In this document: piece after piece, positions 1 through 11,300 of the stretch
How the letters are laid out: each line of letters starts with the position of its first letter
Position numbering within the stretch: position 1 is the first letter of the stretch
NCBI RefSeq assembly: GCF_012295525.1
Contig: NZ_CP051167.1
Location: 1,922,001-1,986,000, forward strand
Length of the DNA: 64,000 nt
From: Oxynema aestuarii AP17
GTDB lineage: Bacteria > Cyanobacteriota > Cyanobacteriia > Cyanobacteriales > Laspinemataceae
Reading direction: 5' to 3'
The notes under the pieces: model-generated
What the model was told of the DNA's origin: nothing
What the model saw: the letters and a program-made list of their open reading frames with translations, nothing else
Database searches by the model: none
Position numbers and translations under genes: made by a program

Positions 1-31
1 GCAGCAACGACGCGACAACCGCCGCCCGTGG

Positions 32-2692
32 ATGGGGGCTTCCTCGAAAGCCGTCAGCCTGCTCGCCGTTGCGGCTTTCCTCGGCGGCGCCGGAACCTGG
101 ATCGCTCGTTCGGCGGGCGATCGGGCGATCGCCCAAACCGACACGCCCCAATGCGTGGTTCCCGGGATCTTAGTGCGCAACCAAGGGGAATACAGCTACA
201 GCGTCGGCGGCGAAACCTTTTCCGGAATCACCAATATCGACGAAAACGCCGTGATTCCAGGCGGTCCGGTGACCGTCGATCCCGACGGCGTGCGCGATCT
301 GGCCGACAATCGGGTCACCGGGTCGTTAGCCGGATCCTTGGCGGACCAATTAATCGAACTGGGATTCAGCCAACAGGAAGCCACCCGCGCCACGATCGCC
401 GTCACCGTCGCCTTAGCCCAACTCCCGGTAGATTCTAGTTTCCGGGAAGTGGCGATCGCCGCGCGCGACGCGATCGTGCAAGCAGTCCCCGAACAAGGGC
501 AAACCGTCGCCGAACTCGAACGGTCCGTCGCCCAAGAAACCGCCGCCGCCATCACCGCCGAACTGGCGCGCACCTTCCTCGTCAGCGCCGGACTGACCGC
601 CACCGAAGCCGAACAAGCCACCCAACAAGCCTTCTCCGTCATCCTGCGAAGTGGCGACAACGCCTCCGTAGACGACACCTTCCGCCAAGCCTTTCAAGCG
701 ATGGTCGCCGTCGCCCCGGACAAAGAAGAACAACTGCGCGAACTCGCCCAAGACGTCGCCGACGAAATGCGCGAAATCCGCCAGGGCATTCAAACCGGAG
801 CCCAAGCCGGAGACTTACTCTTTTTTGACTTTACCATCAGCAATCCGGGCGATCGGGCCTTGCGTTTCACCATCCCCGACCCCGAAACCATCCAACGGGT
901 CACCTCCGGCGCCCAAGTACGCGGCGTCAAATACTCCATGGTCACCACCCCGGAAGGAACCGTCCTCGTCGGCGACTGCATCCCCGTAGAGGTTCCCCCG
1001 GAAGAACCGCCAACTCCGCCGGAAATTACGCCCCCCGACCCGCCCGTCGAGGAACCCCAACCCGAACAACCCGCCACCCAAGACCCCTCCCAACCGCCAG
1101 AGATTACCCCGGCGCCGATCGATCCGCCCCAACCGCCCGCCCAGGTGCCGCCAGCGCCGCAAATCACCCCTCCCGACATTCCCGAACCGGAACTACCTCC
1201 GACGCCGACGACCCCATCCCGTCCCGTCGTCGATCCCGTAGACGTGATTTTGCCTCCAGGCGGCGAAGTCACCGTCACCGTGGAAATCATTGCGCCGGAA
1301 GTTCCCGACGGAGGCGGCGGCGTCACCGTGGTCATTCCCGACGAAGACGACGAACCCATCGGCCAACAAACGGTGATTATTCCCCCTGCAACCACGCCGA
1401 CCCGTCAGCCCAACGTCGGGCGAATTACTGGATGTGCCGGGGAAATTCTGCCCGACTATACCGGATTTAAAGTGGGCCTATTCGAACCCGACCCCACGGA
1501 CCCCACCGGAGGCATTCGCGAGGTCGTCGCCCTGACGCCGACGGAGTTCCCGGATTTGCCGGATAACAATGTCGGTCGGGGGTTCGAGCCGAATGTGGAC
1601 AATGCCAATCCGTTCTTCCTAACCAACGGCGAAGGTGGGACGTATAACTTCAGCCTCGATGCCTCGCGGGGTCAACTCGACCCCGGACGTCAGTATATTT
1701 TTGTGGTTAGTCCCCCTGCAGGCAGCGACTTGAGCGAACGCCGCATCCGTTTGGAGATCGGGGAAACGAATAATGGCGTGGTCTCGTTTACCGCCACCTC
1801 TTTAGACGGACGCCCGATTAATGCTGCCGACGGCGGCACGAAGGCGACCGGAACCTTTACTCTCAGTGCCGACGGCACCCCGATCGGTTTGAATTTTGGG
1901 TCTTTCGACCTGACGGCGGCGGTGTGCGAAGCACAGGAGATTCAAATTGTCAAGACGAGCGATCGCGCCGCCGCCGAACCCGGGGATACGGTGATTTACC
2001 GCCTCGCCGTTCGCAATCTCTCCAGCAGTCCCCTCAACGGCTTATTTGTTACCGATTTACTGCCGTTTGGCTTGCAATTCCACGACGATTCGCCAAAAGC
2101 GGAAATTGCCGGAACCGAACTCGATGTCGTCAGCAGTAACGACGGGCGACAAATTCGTTTCGACCTTCCCGAGGCGACGATTCCCGCCGGAGAAGTTCTC
2201 AACCTCGCCTATGCGGCGCGGGTGACCCCGGATGCCTTGCGCGGGAACGGTCGGAACTCGGCGTTTGCCAACGGACAACGGACAGATACGGGACTGAACG
2301 TCAAAGACGGTCCGGCGATTCATCAACTCCAACTCGATCCGGGGATTTTGTCCGATTGCGGCACTTTAATCGGTCGGGTGTTTGTGGATAAAAACTTTAA
2401 CGGACTGCAGGAGAAGAACGAACCGGGAATCCCGAATGCGGTGGTGTTTATGGACGACGGCAACCGGATTATTACCGATGCCAACGGCTTGTTCTCTGTG
2501 GCTAACGTCGTTTCGGGTTATCGAACTGCAGTCCTGGATTTGAGCAGCGTTCCGGGCTACACCCTGGCGCCGAATTTATATTTCAGTGAGGGGAATAGTC
2601 AATCTCGCTTAGTGCGCTTGGAACCGGGCGGTATGGCGCGGGTGAATTTTGCGGTTACCCCAACTTTCCAAGAGGAGGGAAATCTACCATGA
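32..2692 (+). CDS. Secreted DUF11 / SdrD-B-like surface protein, possibly 5'-incomplete
   Basis: Likely an exported cell-surface protein; no enzymatic motif is seen. A hydrophobic stretch at about residues 8-25 (SLLAVAAFLGGAGTWIA) looks like a signal peptide. An Ala/Glu-rich helical part (about 95-265) is followed by a Pro-rich linker (about 325-400). A DUF11-type beta domain (about 635-760) begins IQIVKTSDRAAAEPGD. A C-terminal SdrD-B-like fold begins GRVFVDKNFNGLQE. The frame stays open upstream to the window edge with basic residues (QQRRDNRRPW), so the real start may lie outside the window. It overlaps the next gene by ATGA, which indicates translational coupling and a shared role in the envelope. 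Family assignment is by domain motif only; the ligand or partner is unknown. Confidence 0.75.
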   Translation: MGASSKAVSLLAVAAFLGGAGTWIARSAGDRAIAQTDTPQCVVPGILVRNQGEYSYSVGGETFSGITNIDENAVIPGGPVTVDPDGVRDLADNRVTGSLAGSLADQLIELGFSQQEATRATIAVTVALAQLPVDSSFREVAIAARDAIVQAVPEQGQTVAELERSVAQETAAAITAELARTFLVSAGLTATEAEQATQQAFSVILRSGDNASVDDTFRQAFQAMVAVAPDKEEQLRELAQDVADEMREIRQGIQTGAQAGDLLFFDFTISNPGDRALRFTIPDPETIQRVTSGAQVRGVKYSMVTTPEGTVLVGDCIPVEVPPEEPPTPPEITPPDPPVEEPQPEQPATQDPSQPPEITPAPIDPPQPPAQVPPAPQITPPDIPEPELPPTPTTPSRPVVDPVDVILPPGGEVTVTVEIIAPEVPDGGGGVTVVIPDEDDEPIGQQTVIIPPATTPTRQPNVGRITGCAGEILPDYTGFKVGLFEPDPTDPTGGIREVVALTPTEFPDLPDNNVGRGFEPNVDNANPFFLTNGEGGTYNFSLDASRGQLDPGRQYIFVVSPPAGSDLSERRIRLEIGETNNGVVSFTATSLDGRPINAADGGTKATGTFTLSADGTPIGLNFGSFDLTAAVCEAQEIQIVKTSDRAAAEPGDTVIYRLAVRNLSSSPLNGLFVTDLLPFGLQFHDDSPKAEIAGTELDVVSSNDGRQIRFDLPEATIPAGEVLNLAYAARVTPDALRGNGRNSAFANGQRTDTGLNVKDGPAIHQLQLDPGILSDCGTLIGRVFVDKNFNGLQEKNEPGIPNAVVFMDDGNRIITDANGLFSVANVVSGYRTAVLDLSSVPGYTLAPNLYFSEGNSQSRLVRLEPGGMARVNFAVTPTFQEEGNLP

Positions 2693-5600
2693 AAAAGGGT
2701 TTTTGTTGGCTGGCGGTTCCTTCTTCGGCATTCCTGTGGGCGTCGTCGGGGGAAGCGGTGCAGGTTCCTCAATCGGGGGATTTTGTGGCGACAAATGTGG
2801 GTTTTCAGGGGGCGCCCCTGGAAAATTCGTGGTTCGAGAGCGATCGCCTCGGACGGCAAGGATCTCTGTTAAGGTCTACATTTGTAGCGACAACAGGCGA
2901 TGGCAGACTGCCGGAAACTGTGGGGACAAATGTAAGTTTAAATAACTCTATCCTTAATTTAGAAAATTGTCAGGACAAAACCGACTGTATCGATTCGGTC
3001 AATGCCTTATTAGAAGGAGCAATTAGGGGCGATCGCGCCGTAGCGGAGCTGTCAAATCCTGTAACTACAAACAGTGTAACAATAACATCGTCGGCGATCG
3101 AGCATAATTTAGCCCTCTCCGGAGCAAGAATAGATCCGGTCGCAACTGAAATTCAGACAGATCGCCCCCTTTCCCCCAATATTTTAACCGATTTCAGAGA
3201 TTCTCAACCGAACTTTTCAACCGGAATCGAACTCAATAGCGATTCCGCCGTGGAAATCGGGCAAACTGGATCGGAAGCAGCCGGAGCGATCGCCGAAATC
3301 CTGGCGCCCGGTCCCGGCGAAACCACCGATCTCCCCGCCACCACCGTCATCGCCCGCTTCCCCAGCGAAGCCGAAGTCACCTTACTGGTCAACGGCGAGG
3401 CCGTTTCCCCGGACTTAGTCGGACGGACCGAAACCGACACCGCCACCGGAATCACCGTGCAGACCTGGTACGGCGTCCCCCTCCAGGAAGGGGAAAACAC
3501 GATCGCCCTCTCCGTCAACGGCCAAACCGTCGAAAGCTTTACCGTAGCGGTTTCCGGCGCGCCGACCCAGGTGCAAATCGCCACCCGAGAAACCCGAGTC
3601 CCGGCGGACGGGCGATCGACCCTCACCGTAACCGGACAAGTTTTTGACGCCAACAACCAACTCGTCCAACGGGATACCGTCGTCACCCTCAGCGCCAGCG
3701 CCGGAGAATTTATCGGCGCCGACTACAACCTCGACGCCCCGGGCTTCCAAGTCCAAGCCGTCGGCGGCGAATTCAGCGCCCAATTGCAAGCGCCCCTCGA
3801 CGCCCAAATCGTGCGGATTCGCGGGGCGATCGACGACGCCAGCGCCGAGGGCGAAACCTTAGAAGCCTTTACCCGCGCCGAATTCACCACTTACCTGCGC
3901 CCGAGTTTGGTGACCGGATTGGTCAACTTCCGCCTCGGAAAGCGGGGAACCAACTACTGGGGCAGTTTCCGCGACTTCCTCCCGGCGGACGAAGATTACG
4001 ACTACGAAGCGGACCTATCCGGCGCCGTCTTCGCCACCGGGAAACTCGGCGGCTGGCTGTTCACCGGGGCTTATAACTCCGATCGCTCCCTCAACTGCGA
4101 CTGTAGCGGCAACGATCGCCGCCTGTTCCGCGACACCCAACCGACCGAATTGGATTATCCCCTTTACGGCGACAACTCCACCGCGAGTACCGTGGCGCCC
4201 TCCCGAGATAGCGTCTACCTGCGATTCGAGCGATCGTCCCCGGTAGAAAACGCCGGACTGGACTATTTTATGTGGGGGGACTACAACACCCAAGAACTCG
4301 CCAATCGCACCCAAGAATTTACCGGGTTGACGCGATCGTTCCACGGGTTTAAAGCCAATTACAACTTTGGCGGCTTGCAACTGACCGGACTCTACGCCAA
4401 CGACGTCGAAGGCTTCCAACGGGACGCGATCGCCCCCGACGGAACCAGTGGTTATTACTTCTTCTCCCGGCGCCTGCTGATCGACGGCAGCGAAAATATC
4501 TTTATCGAACTCGAAGAACTCGGACGCCCCGGTAATGTAATCTCTCGCCAACAACTCAACCGAGGCGAAGACTACGAAATCGACTACGATCGCGGCACGA
4601 TCCTCTTCCGTCGCCCCCTACAGCGCACCGACGTCGTCACCGATGCCACCGGAGTCAGCATCGTCGTCGTCCGCCGGATCGTCGCCACCTACCAATACGA
4701 AGAACGCGACGGCGACACCAACCTCTGGGGCGGACGGATGCGCTATCACTTTTCTCGGGATTACAATAACCCGATTTGGGTCGGCGCCACCTACCTGCGA
4801 CAAAACCAAGGGATTCGCGACTTCGAGCTCTACGGCGCCGACTTGATGCTGACCTTTGGCAATGCTACGGAGAGCGATCGCGTCACCTCCGGCGCCACCG
4901 CCCTCCCGTCCATTTCCAACGCCGAATTTCCCGAAACCCTCCCCGCCGAACCCCCTACACTGAAGACCGCCACCCCCTTTAGCGGCGAACTGATCGCCGA
5001 ATACGCCCATTCCACCAACGATTCCGAACTCCTCGGACTCGTCACCGGGGAAGCCTACCGCATCGAACTCAACGCCCGAGGCGGTCCATTGACCGGACGC
5101 GCCTATTACCGGACCACCGATAGCGGTTTCGCCAACGACGCCACCACCAGTTTCGTCCCCGGACAAACCCGCTACGGAACTCAACTCAGCAGTCGCCTGA
5201 CCTCCACCACCCGCTTAAACTTTAATTTCGATCGCGAGGAAAATTCCGGCGTCGCCCCCCGTCCGATTACCGAATTCGACGACTTCTTAACCCCCCGCCT
5301 CGAAGCCATTCCCGGTAGCGAAGTCGATAACAGCTTGACCACGATTAGCGCCGGATTGCAACAGCAAATTTACAAAGCCACCCTCGGCGTCGATTGGGTC
5401 TACCGCCACCGCACGGACGATCGCCCGACCAGTCCCCTCGACGTAACCTCCTCCCAGCTTCGCAGTCGCTTACTCGTCCCGATTACCAGTAAAATCAGCT
5501 TCCGCGCCCAAAACGAACTGAGTTTGTCCTCCGACGAAGATATCGTTTATCCCGATCGCACGATCTTGGGTCTCGACTGGCGCCTGCTACCCGGCGTCAC

Positions 5601-6729
5601 CGCCCAACTCAATCAAGTCTGGTTTACAAGCGGTCAGTACGAAGACAACTCGATTACCTCATTCAACCTCAACGGCGACTACAACCTCACCGACGACACC
5701 ACCCTCACCGGGCGCTACTCCTTCGTAGACGGTCGCACCATGGGCGCCGCCTTGGGGATCCAACACGGCTGGACGATCGTTCCCGGATTGCGCCTCAATC
5801 TCGCTTACGAACACGTGTTCGGGTCGTTGTTCTCCCGCAACGCCACCGGAACCGAGTTCGCCCAACCTTACGCCCCCGGTCAGAGTTCCGCCGCCTTGGG
5901 AATCCGCAGTGGCGACAGTTACAGCATCGGTCTGGAATATACGGATAACCCGGACTTCACCGCCAGTGCCCGTTACGAACATCGTTTTTCCAGTAGTGGC
6001 GATAATACAGTCATTCAAGCGGCGGCGACGGGAAAACTCACCGATGCGATTTCGGTGTTGGGACGCTACCATCAAGCTTCGTCGTCGAACCAGTTGTTAG
6101 AAGATATCGGCGATACGATTAATTTGCGCTTCGGTTTTGCGTTCCGCGACCCACAAAGCGATAAGTTTAATGCCTTGTTGCGTTACGACTTCCGCCAAAA
6201 TCCCTCCTCGATTCCCGATACGATTTTGTTCGGTAGCGGGACGAAATCTCAAGACCACACCCTGGCGTTGGAAAGTATTTTCGCCCCGAATTGGCGCTGG
6301 GAGTTTTATGGGAAATATGCGTGGCGCCGCAGTACGTCTTATCTCGCCGATGATTTAGTCGGGACGAATACGGTCTCTCTGGCGCAGTTGCGGGCGACTT
6401 ATCGCCTGGGATATCGCTGGGATGTGGTCGGTGAGGGGCGCTGGATTTATCAACCGTCGGCGAATTTTAGCGAGTTCGGCGTGGTGGCGGAGGTCGGTTT
6501 TTATCTGACGCCGGATTTACGTCTGGCGGCGGGATACGTATTTGGGGAGGTGGATGCGGACGATATGGAGAGCGATCGCTCGGCGAGTGGTCCGTATCTG
6601 AATGTTTCGATGAAATTAAACCAATTATGGCCGGGATTCGGTCAGCAGCCTGTGGCGCCACCCCAACAACAAGAGTCGGCGGTGGAGTTGTCTTTGCAAC
6701 CCGTACACGAATTCGGAGGTGAACGATGA
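2689..6729 (+). CDS. Large outer-membrane barrel-like protein with Ig-like domain
   Basis: A 1346-residue exported protein. The N-terminus (MKKGFCWLAVPSSAFLWASS) looks like a signal sequence. A low-complexity region of about 200 residues is followed by a domain with glucodextranase/Ig-like patterning (about 205-295) and a Big-1/invasin-like domain (about 300-390, QVQIATRETRVPADGRSTLT). From about residue 405 to the end there are many alternating amphipathic strands rich in Tyr, Arg, Gly and Asp (GSFRDFLPADEDYDYEAD, YHFSRDYNNP, RYSFVDGRT), as expected for an outer-membrane beta-barrel. No TonB box or plug was recognised, and the last residue is not the usual C-terminal Phe/Trp. It overlaps both neighbours by ATGA, so it is probably the outer-membrane partner of the secreted proteins around it. 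The barrel call is inferred from composition and strand pattern. Confidence 0.7.
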   Translation: MKKGFCWLAVPSSAFLWASSGEAVQVPQSGDFVATNVGFQGAPLENSWFESDRLGRQGSLLRSTFVATTGDGRLPETVGTNVSLNNSILNLENCQDKTDCIDSVNALLEGAIRGDRAVAELSNPVTTNSVTITSSAIEHNLALSGARIDPVATEIQTDRPLSPNILTDFRDSQPNFSTGIELNSDSAVEIGQTGSEAAGAIAEILAPGPGETTDLPATTVIARFPSEAEVTLLVNGEAVSPDLVGRTETDTATGITVQTWYGVPLQEGENTIALSVNGQTVESFTVAVSGAPTQVQIATRETRVPADGRSTLTVTGQVFDANNQLVQRDTVVTLSASAGEFIGADYNLDAPGFQVQAVGGEFSAQLQAPLDAQIVRIRGAIDDASAEGETLEAFTRAEFTTYLRPSLVTGLVNFRLGKRGTNYWGSFRDFLPADEDYDYEADLSGAVFATGKLGGWLFTGAYNSDRSLNCDCSGNDRRLFRDTQPTELDYPLYGDNSTASTVAPSRDSVYLRFERSSPVENAGLDYFMWGDYNTQELANRTQEFTGLTRSFHGFKANYNFGGLQLTGLYANDVEGFQRDAIAPDGTSGYYFFSRRLLIDGSENIFIELEELGRPGNVISRQQLNRGEDYEIDYDRGTILFRRPLQRTDVVTDATGVSIVVVRRIVATYQYEERDGDTNLWGGRMRYHFSRDYNNPIWVGATYLRQNQGIRDFELYGADLMLTFGNATESDRVTSGATALPSISNAEFPETLPAEPPTLKTATPFSGELIAEYAHSTNDSELLGLVTGEAYRIELNARGGPLTGRAYYRTTDSGFANDATTSFVPGQTRYGTQLSSRLTSTTRLNFNFDREENSGVAPRPITEFDDFLTPRLEAIPGSEVDNSLTTISAGLQQQIYKATLGVDWVYRHRTDDRPTSPLDVTSSQLRSRLLVPITSKISFRAQNELSLSSDEDIVYPDRTILGLDWRLLPGVTAQLNQVWFTSGQYEDNSITSFNLNGDYNLTDDTTLTGRYSFVDGRTMGAALGIQHGWTIVPGLRLNLAYEHVFGSLFSRNATGTEFAQPYAPGQSSAALGIRSGDSYSIGLEYTDNPDFTASARYEHRFSSSGDNTVIQAAATGKLTDAISVLGRYHQASSSNQLLEDIGDTINLRFGFAFRDPQSDKFNALLRYDFRQNPSSIPDTILFGSGTKSQDHTLALESIFAPNWRWEFYGKYAWRRSTSYLADDLVGTNTVSLAQLRATYRLGYRWDVVGEGRWIYQPSANFSEFGVVAEVGFYLTPDLRLAAGYVFGEVDADDMESDRSASGPYLNVSMKLNQLWPGFGQQPVAPPQQQESAVELSLQPVHEFGGER

Positions 6730-8309
6730 TGGGACGTTGGCGGGTAGGGTTGGCGGTCTCGATGTTGTCGCTGTCGTTCGTCGGATCGGTACGGGCGACG
6801 CTGGGGGAGGGGGGACCGACCTGGACGATCGCGGTCAATAGCAATGGGGACGAGGTTCGGGCGGACGAGGCGCTGACGTTGCGCGAGGCGATCGCGATCG
6901 TCAATGGCAATTTAAGGGTGGAAGAGTTAAGTCCGGCGGAGCGATCGCAACTGCGCCAACTCCCGGAAATCGAGGTTTCCCGGATCGAGTTTGCTTTAGA
7001 CCCGCAAGCTACGACCATTGGTTTGACGGCGAGTTTGCCGCCCCTACAGGCGCCCGTGGCGATCGACGGGACGACGCAACCGGGTTTCGACCCCGAGGAG
7101 GGGACGCCCCGGGCGGTGGTGACGTTGACCCCGGCGCCGGAAACGGAGATTTTGCGCGGGTTGGTCGTGATGGCCCCGGACGTGTCGATTCGCGGTTTGA
7201 GTGTGTACGGGTTTACCTCGACTCACCAACGCACGGCGAGTCCTCCGGCGGCGGATATTTTGATTCTGGGGGGCGAGTCGGCGGCGATCGTCGATCGCGT
7301 CACCCTCGAAGAGGGCCAGTGGCGCCGGGAAGTGACCGATGCGGTGGAAGATGTTCCAATTCCGAACAACGTGACGATCGCCGAAAATTGGCTGGGACTG
7401 TTGCCGGACGGGACGTTCCCGGAACGGCGATCGGCGTTTGGGGTCTGGGTGTTCGAGGGGACCAATGTGACGGTCGAGGATAACGCGATCGCCGCCCACG
7501 ACGGCAGCGCTGTCATTACGAGCGTCCGCGCCGATAACTTGCAAGTCAATAACAATCAAATTTTTGAAAATGGCTTTCGCGGAATGCCCGATGCCTTGCG
7601 TTTAGAAGGATATATCGATAATACGGCGGTCTTCGATAACGAGATTTATAACAATGCAGGTGCCGGGATTTTCCTCTTCAATCCTTCCGGTGCGGTGGCG
7701 ATCGCCGACAACATTGTGAGAAGTAACGGGCGACGGTTGCAACGGGCGGCCATCTACTTAATGGGAAGCGGACATCAAGTGAGAAACAATGAAATTACCG
7801 ACCAACCCGGTCCGGGGGTGGTGGTGGCGGCAGATCCGCCGGGCGATCGCATTGCCATTGAAGACAATCGCTTCGCCAATTTAGCCGGGTTGAGTATCGA
7901 CCTCAATACCACCTCCAACGATCGCGTCAAGCACTTTCAGATCGGCGACGGCCCCAACCCGCCGCGCAACTCCGGCAATCGCCGTAAAGATACGGGCAAC
8001 CGGGCGATCGAGGCGCCCCAGTTTTTGGCTCGCGAGTTTTATCAACTGGGAGACGCCCTCACCGTAGACGGTCTCGCCGAACCGGGAGGAACCGTAGAAA
8101 TTTATCGGGTCAACGAGTCCGGGATGGCCCACGGACCGTTGAGCGAACCCGTCGCCACGGTCGCCACCGACGGTTCGGGTCGTTTCAGCATCGAGCTCGA
8201 CTCCCTCGAACCGGGAACGACGATTAGCGCGATCGTTACCCATCCCGACTACGGCACCTCCGAACCCGCCCGCAACGCCACCGTGCGATCGCGAAGCGAC
8301 GCCGAGTAA
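6726..8309 (+). CDS. CSLREA-type right-handed beta-helix secreted protein
   Basis: A 527-residue exported protein. A signal peptide covers residues 1-25. It is followed by a CSLREA-like motif (TIAVNSNGDEVRADEALTLR) in which the usual Cys is replaced, and then by parallel beta-helix repeats (about 150-400) with repeated asparagine ladders (NNVTIAENWLG, VEDNAIAAHDG, VNNNQIFENG, VFDNEIYNN, VRNNEITD). The C-terminus (about 425-520) looks like an Ig-like domain (LTVDGLAEPGGTVEIYRVNE). Such helices occur in adhesins and polysaccharide-binding proteins; no catalytic acid cluster typical of a pectate lyase was identified. The start codon overlaps the stop of the barrel gene (ATGA), so the two should be made together. 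Confidence 0.75.
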   Translation: MMGRWRVGLAVSMLSLSFVGSVRATLGEGGPTWTIAVNSNGDEVRADEALTLREAIAIVNGNLRVEELSPAERSQLRQLPEIEVSRIEFALDPQATTIGLTASLPPLQAPVAIDGTTQPGFDPEEGTPRAVVTLTPAPETEILRGLVVMAPDVSIRGLSVYGFTSTHQRTASPPAADILILGGESAAIVDRVTLEEGQWRREVTDAVEDVPIPNNVTIAENWLGLLPDGTFPERRSAFGVWVFEGTNVTVEDNAIAAHDGSAVITSVRADNLQVNNNQIFENGFRGMPDALRLEGYIDNTAVFDNEIYNNAGAGIFLFNPSGAVAIADNIVRSNGRRLQRAAIYLMGSGHQVRNNEITDQPGPGVVVAADPPGDRIAIEDNRFANLAGLSIDLNTTSNDRVKHFQIGDGPNPPRNSGNRRKDTGNRAIEAPQFLAREFYQLGDALTVDGLAEPGGTVEIYRVNESGMAHGPLSEPVATVATDGSGRFSIELDSLEPGTTISAIVTHPDYGTSEPARNATVRSRSDAE

Positions 8310-8352
8310 CCTGATTCCCCGCCGTCGAGTCCTTTTCACCCCCTCTCCCGCG

Positions 8353-11300
8353 ATGAACGCCTCTGCCAAGTTCCCGAACCGACTCATGAAACGAACCGCG
8401 AAATCCTCGTTTCTCCTCCCCCTCGCCCTACTCCTCTTCGGCGCCCTCCCCGCTCACGCTGAAGGGAGTCGGGAGTTAACGGCGAACGGGGGCGATCGCC
8501 CGTTTTTGGAATTTCGCCAACCGACTCTTACTTTTGCGGGAATTCCCTTTAGAACGACGATTCAAGTGTTCGTGCAAGCCGGGGAAACCATCGATTTAGG
8601 ATCGAGCGCGATCGGGATTGGTCCCTTCGGAGACATTATCTTGCGACCCCCTAACGGCGGTTCTCTCAGTTGTCTCAACGATCTAGGTGGCAACGGTTTT
8701 ATTGCCGACCGCGACGCAGAAAACGCCGGACCTTTTAATGCGGTGACCAATACCAATGCCGATGCTTTTACTCCTTGTACTGTCTCAGCCGCTCAAACAA
8801 CAGCAGGTGGAACGGGAGTATGGGAAGTTGATTTTGTCAGTCCCGACCCGAGTGGTGGTGGTCCTCCAAATACAGGTAATACAAATGTGAATAATGACTG
8901 GGCACCTCAAACGGCTGCCAATGGTTTTGTGGCTGCATGGGATGTTACGGTACGAGACAGCAGTAATAACCCGATTCCCGGTCGGGCGTTTGCCAACTAC
9001 TTAGCTTTAAATATGGGGGCTAACGGGCGATCCGCCCAGTCAGAAGTTATCGTTCAAACCCGAGATGGGTATCGATATCGCGTCAATCTCAATGGTTTAG
9101 ATCCGGCGGGATTTCTCTTCTTTTCTAATAACAAAGGCTTTCAAAACACAGAAGGTCAGCCCTTATATCGTTCCGTCCAACTCGGCCCCCAGCTAGAATT
9201 TGCTCTTCCGGCTGGTGTTGATTTACAACGACCGAACGAACCCGACGATGAAATTGCAGGTGACTTTACTTACGATATTTTCTTCAACAATCCTGATTCT
9301 TTATTGCAATTACCTACTTTATCTCTTAATAATATTACTGATTTTCGATTTGAAGGGGCAGAAGCCGATACCAGTGGGCAAGCTGGAACCACTCCGTTAG
9401 GGGGGTCGTTCAAATTTACCCCTCCCAGTCCGGGGAATGCTGTCATTCAAATTGATGCCAACAACAATGGAGTGTTTACGGATCCAGAAGATGTAGAAAT
9501 TATTGAATTCGTATCCGGAGGTATCGAAGCTGAAGTGTTTTGGGATGGCATAGATGGAACGGGAACTCCCGTTCCACCGAGTAACGTCCCTTATCAAGCC
9601 CAACTCCAATTCACCTTTGGTGAAGTTCATTTTCCGTTTATCGATCCGGAAAATAGTAATGGCATTATCATCGAGCGTCTTAATCCTAGCCTCGATTCCA
9701 CAATATTTTTTAATGACGATACGACGACGGAACCCGGACCCATTGATAATAACGAAATAGATAGTATTAGCGGGACTCATGGGTTCAGTAATGACTTTGG
9801 GGATGTAAAAGGGATCGATCGCTGGAGCTTCTTTATTCCAGATCCTCTCGAACTTCAAGGGGGGATTACGATTGCCGCCGCCGATTTAGAGATTACCAAA
9901 ACTCATACCCCCGAACCTCTCGTTGCTGGAGGCAATATCACCTATACGATCGTCGTGACGAATAACGGTCCTAATGATGTCACTGACGTTCCCGTGACTG
10001 ACGAGATTCCTACAGTAATCAGTGAAGTGACCTGGACTTGTACGATTTCGGGAAATGGGAGTTGTGGTGAAGCGAGTGGAACGGGTAATGCGATCGCAAC
10101 CACGGCGAGTTTAGAAAACGGAGCTAGTGCTACTTATACCGTGACTGGCATTCTCGATACCAATGCCACTGGCGTATTAACCAATACGGCTACTGTCGAG
10201 CGTCCCGATGACGTTTCCGATCCCGATAATGATGACAACGACAACAATAACGACAATAACCGTTCTGAAACGGCGGTGGATACGACCACTATTGAAGCCC
10301 CCAATCCGGTTTTAGGGGTTGCCAAGGCAGCAGGAACCCCCATCTATAATGGGGACGGGACATTTACAATTCCGTACACAATTGTCGTTGAAAATTTAGG
10401 AAATTTACCCTTAAATGACGTTCAAATCACTGAAGATCTCAGTGCAGTTTTTACCGGAGTTAACAGTTTTAATGTTGTTGCCAATTCTATCAGCAGTCCT
10501 GACGGACTGAGTGTCAATCAAAATTTTGACGGACAAGGGAACAATAATTTATTAGCTGCCAACAATACCCTCGCGGTAGGAGACATCCGCACGATTGAAT
10601 TTCAAGTGACCGTCAATCCCGGTGCAAATTTTGGACCGTATAACAATACTGCAACGGCGTCGGGAACGACCCCGGGAGGAACGGAAGTAACCGATGACTC
10701 CACCGACGGCAACGATGCCGACCCGAATGGGGATGGAACGCCGGATGAGAACGAACAAACGACTGTTACCCTTTCTCCCCAACCCCTCCTCGGTGTCGCG
10801 AAGGCGGCGGGGACTCCTGTCAACAATGGCGATGGCACGTTTACGATTCCCTATACGATTCAAGTTGAAAACTTGGGCAATGTCGCCATTGAAGACTTAC
10901 AAGTTGTAGAAAATTTGACGAATACCTTCTCGGGGGTCAGTTCGTTTACGGTGGTGTCCAATTCCTTGACGAGTCCTTCCGGTTTGGTGGTGAACTCGAA
11001 CTTTAACGGTCAGGGGAATAACAATTTACTGGCAACGGGAAATACTCTGGCGGTTGGTGCAACAGCAACGATTAGTTTTGAAGTGACGGTAACCCCGGGG
11101 ACGAACTTCGGTCCGTATAACAATACGGCGACGGCTTCGGGAACGGGACCGGATGGAACGCCCGTGGAGGACGATTCGACGGATGGGAACGATGTAGATC
11201 CGGATGGGGACGGGACGCCAGATGAGGACGTTCCGACGACGGTTTCTTTGCTCGCACCGCCGGACGGGCGGGCCAATCTGCGCTTGGTGAAGCGGGTGAC

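Noticed and set aside
790-1395. Gly/Ser-rich minus-strand frame
   Set aside because: It is the antisense of the Pro-rich linker in the surface protein.
9397-9858. Minus-strand frame inside the DUF11-repeat gene
   Set aside because: Antisense shadow in an AT-richer stretch; the plus frame continues through with family motifs.
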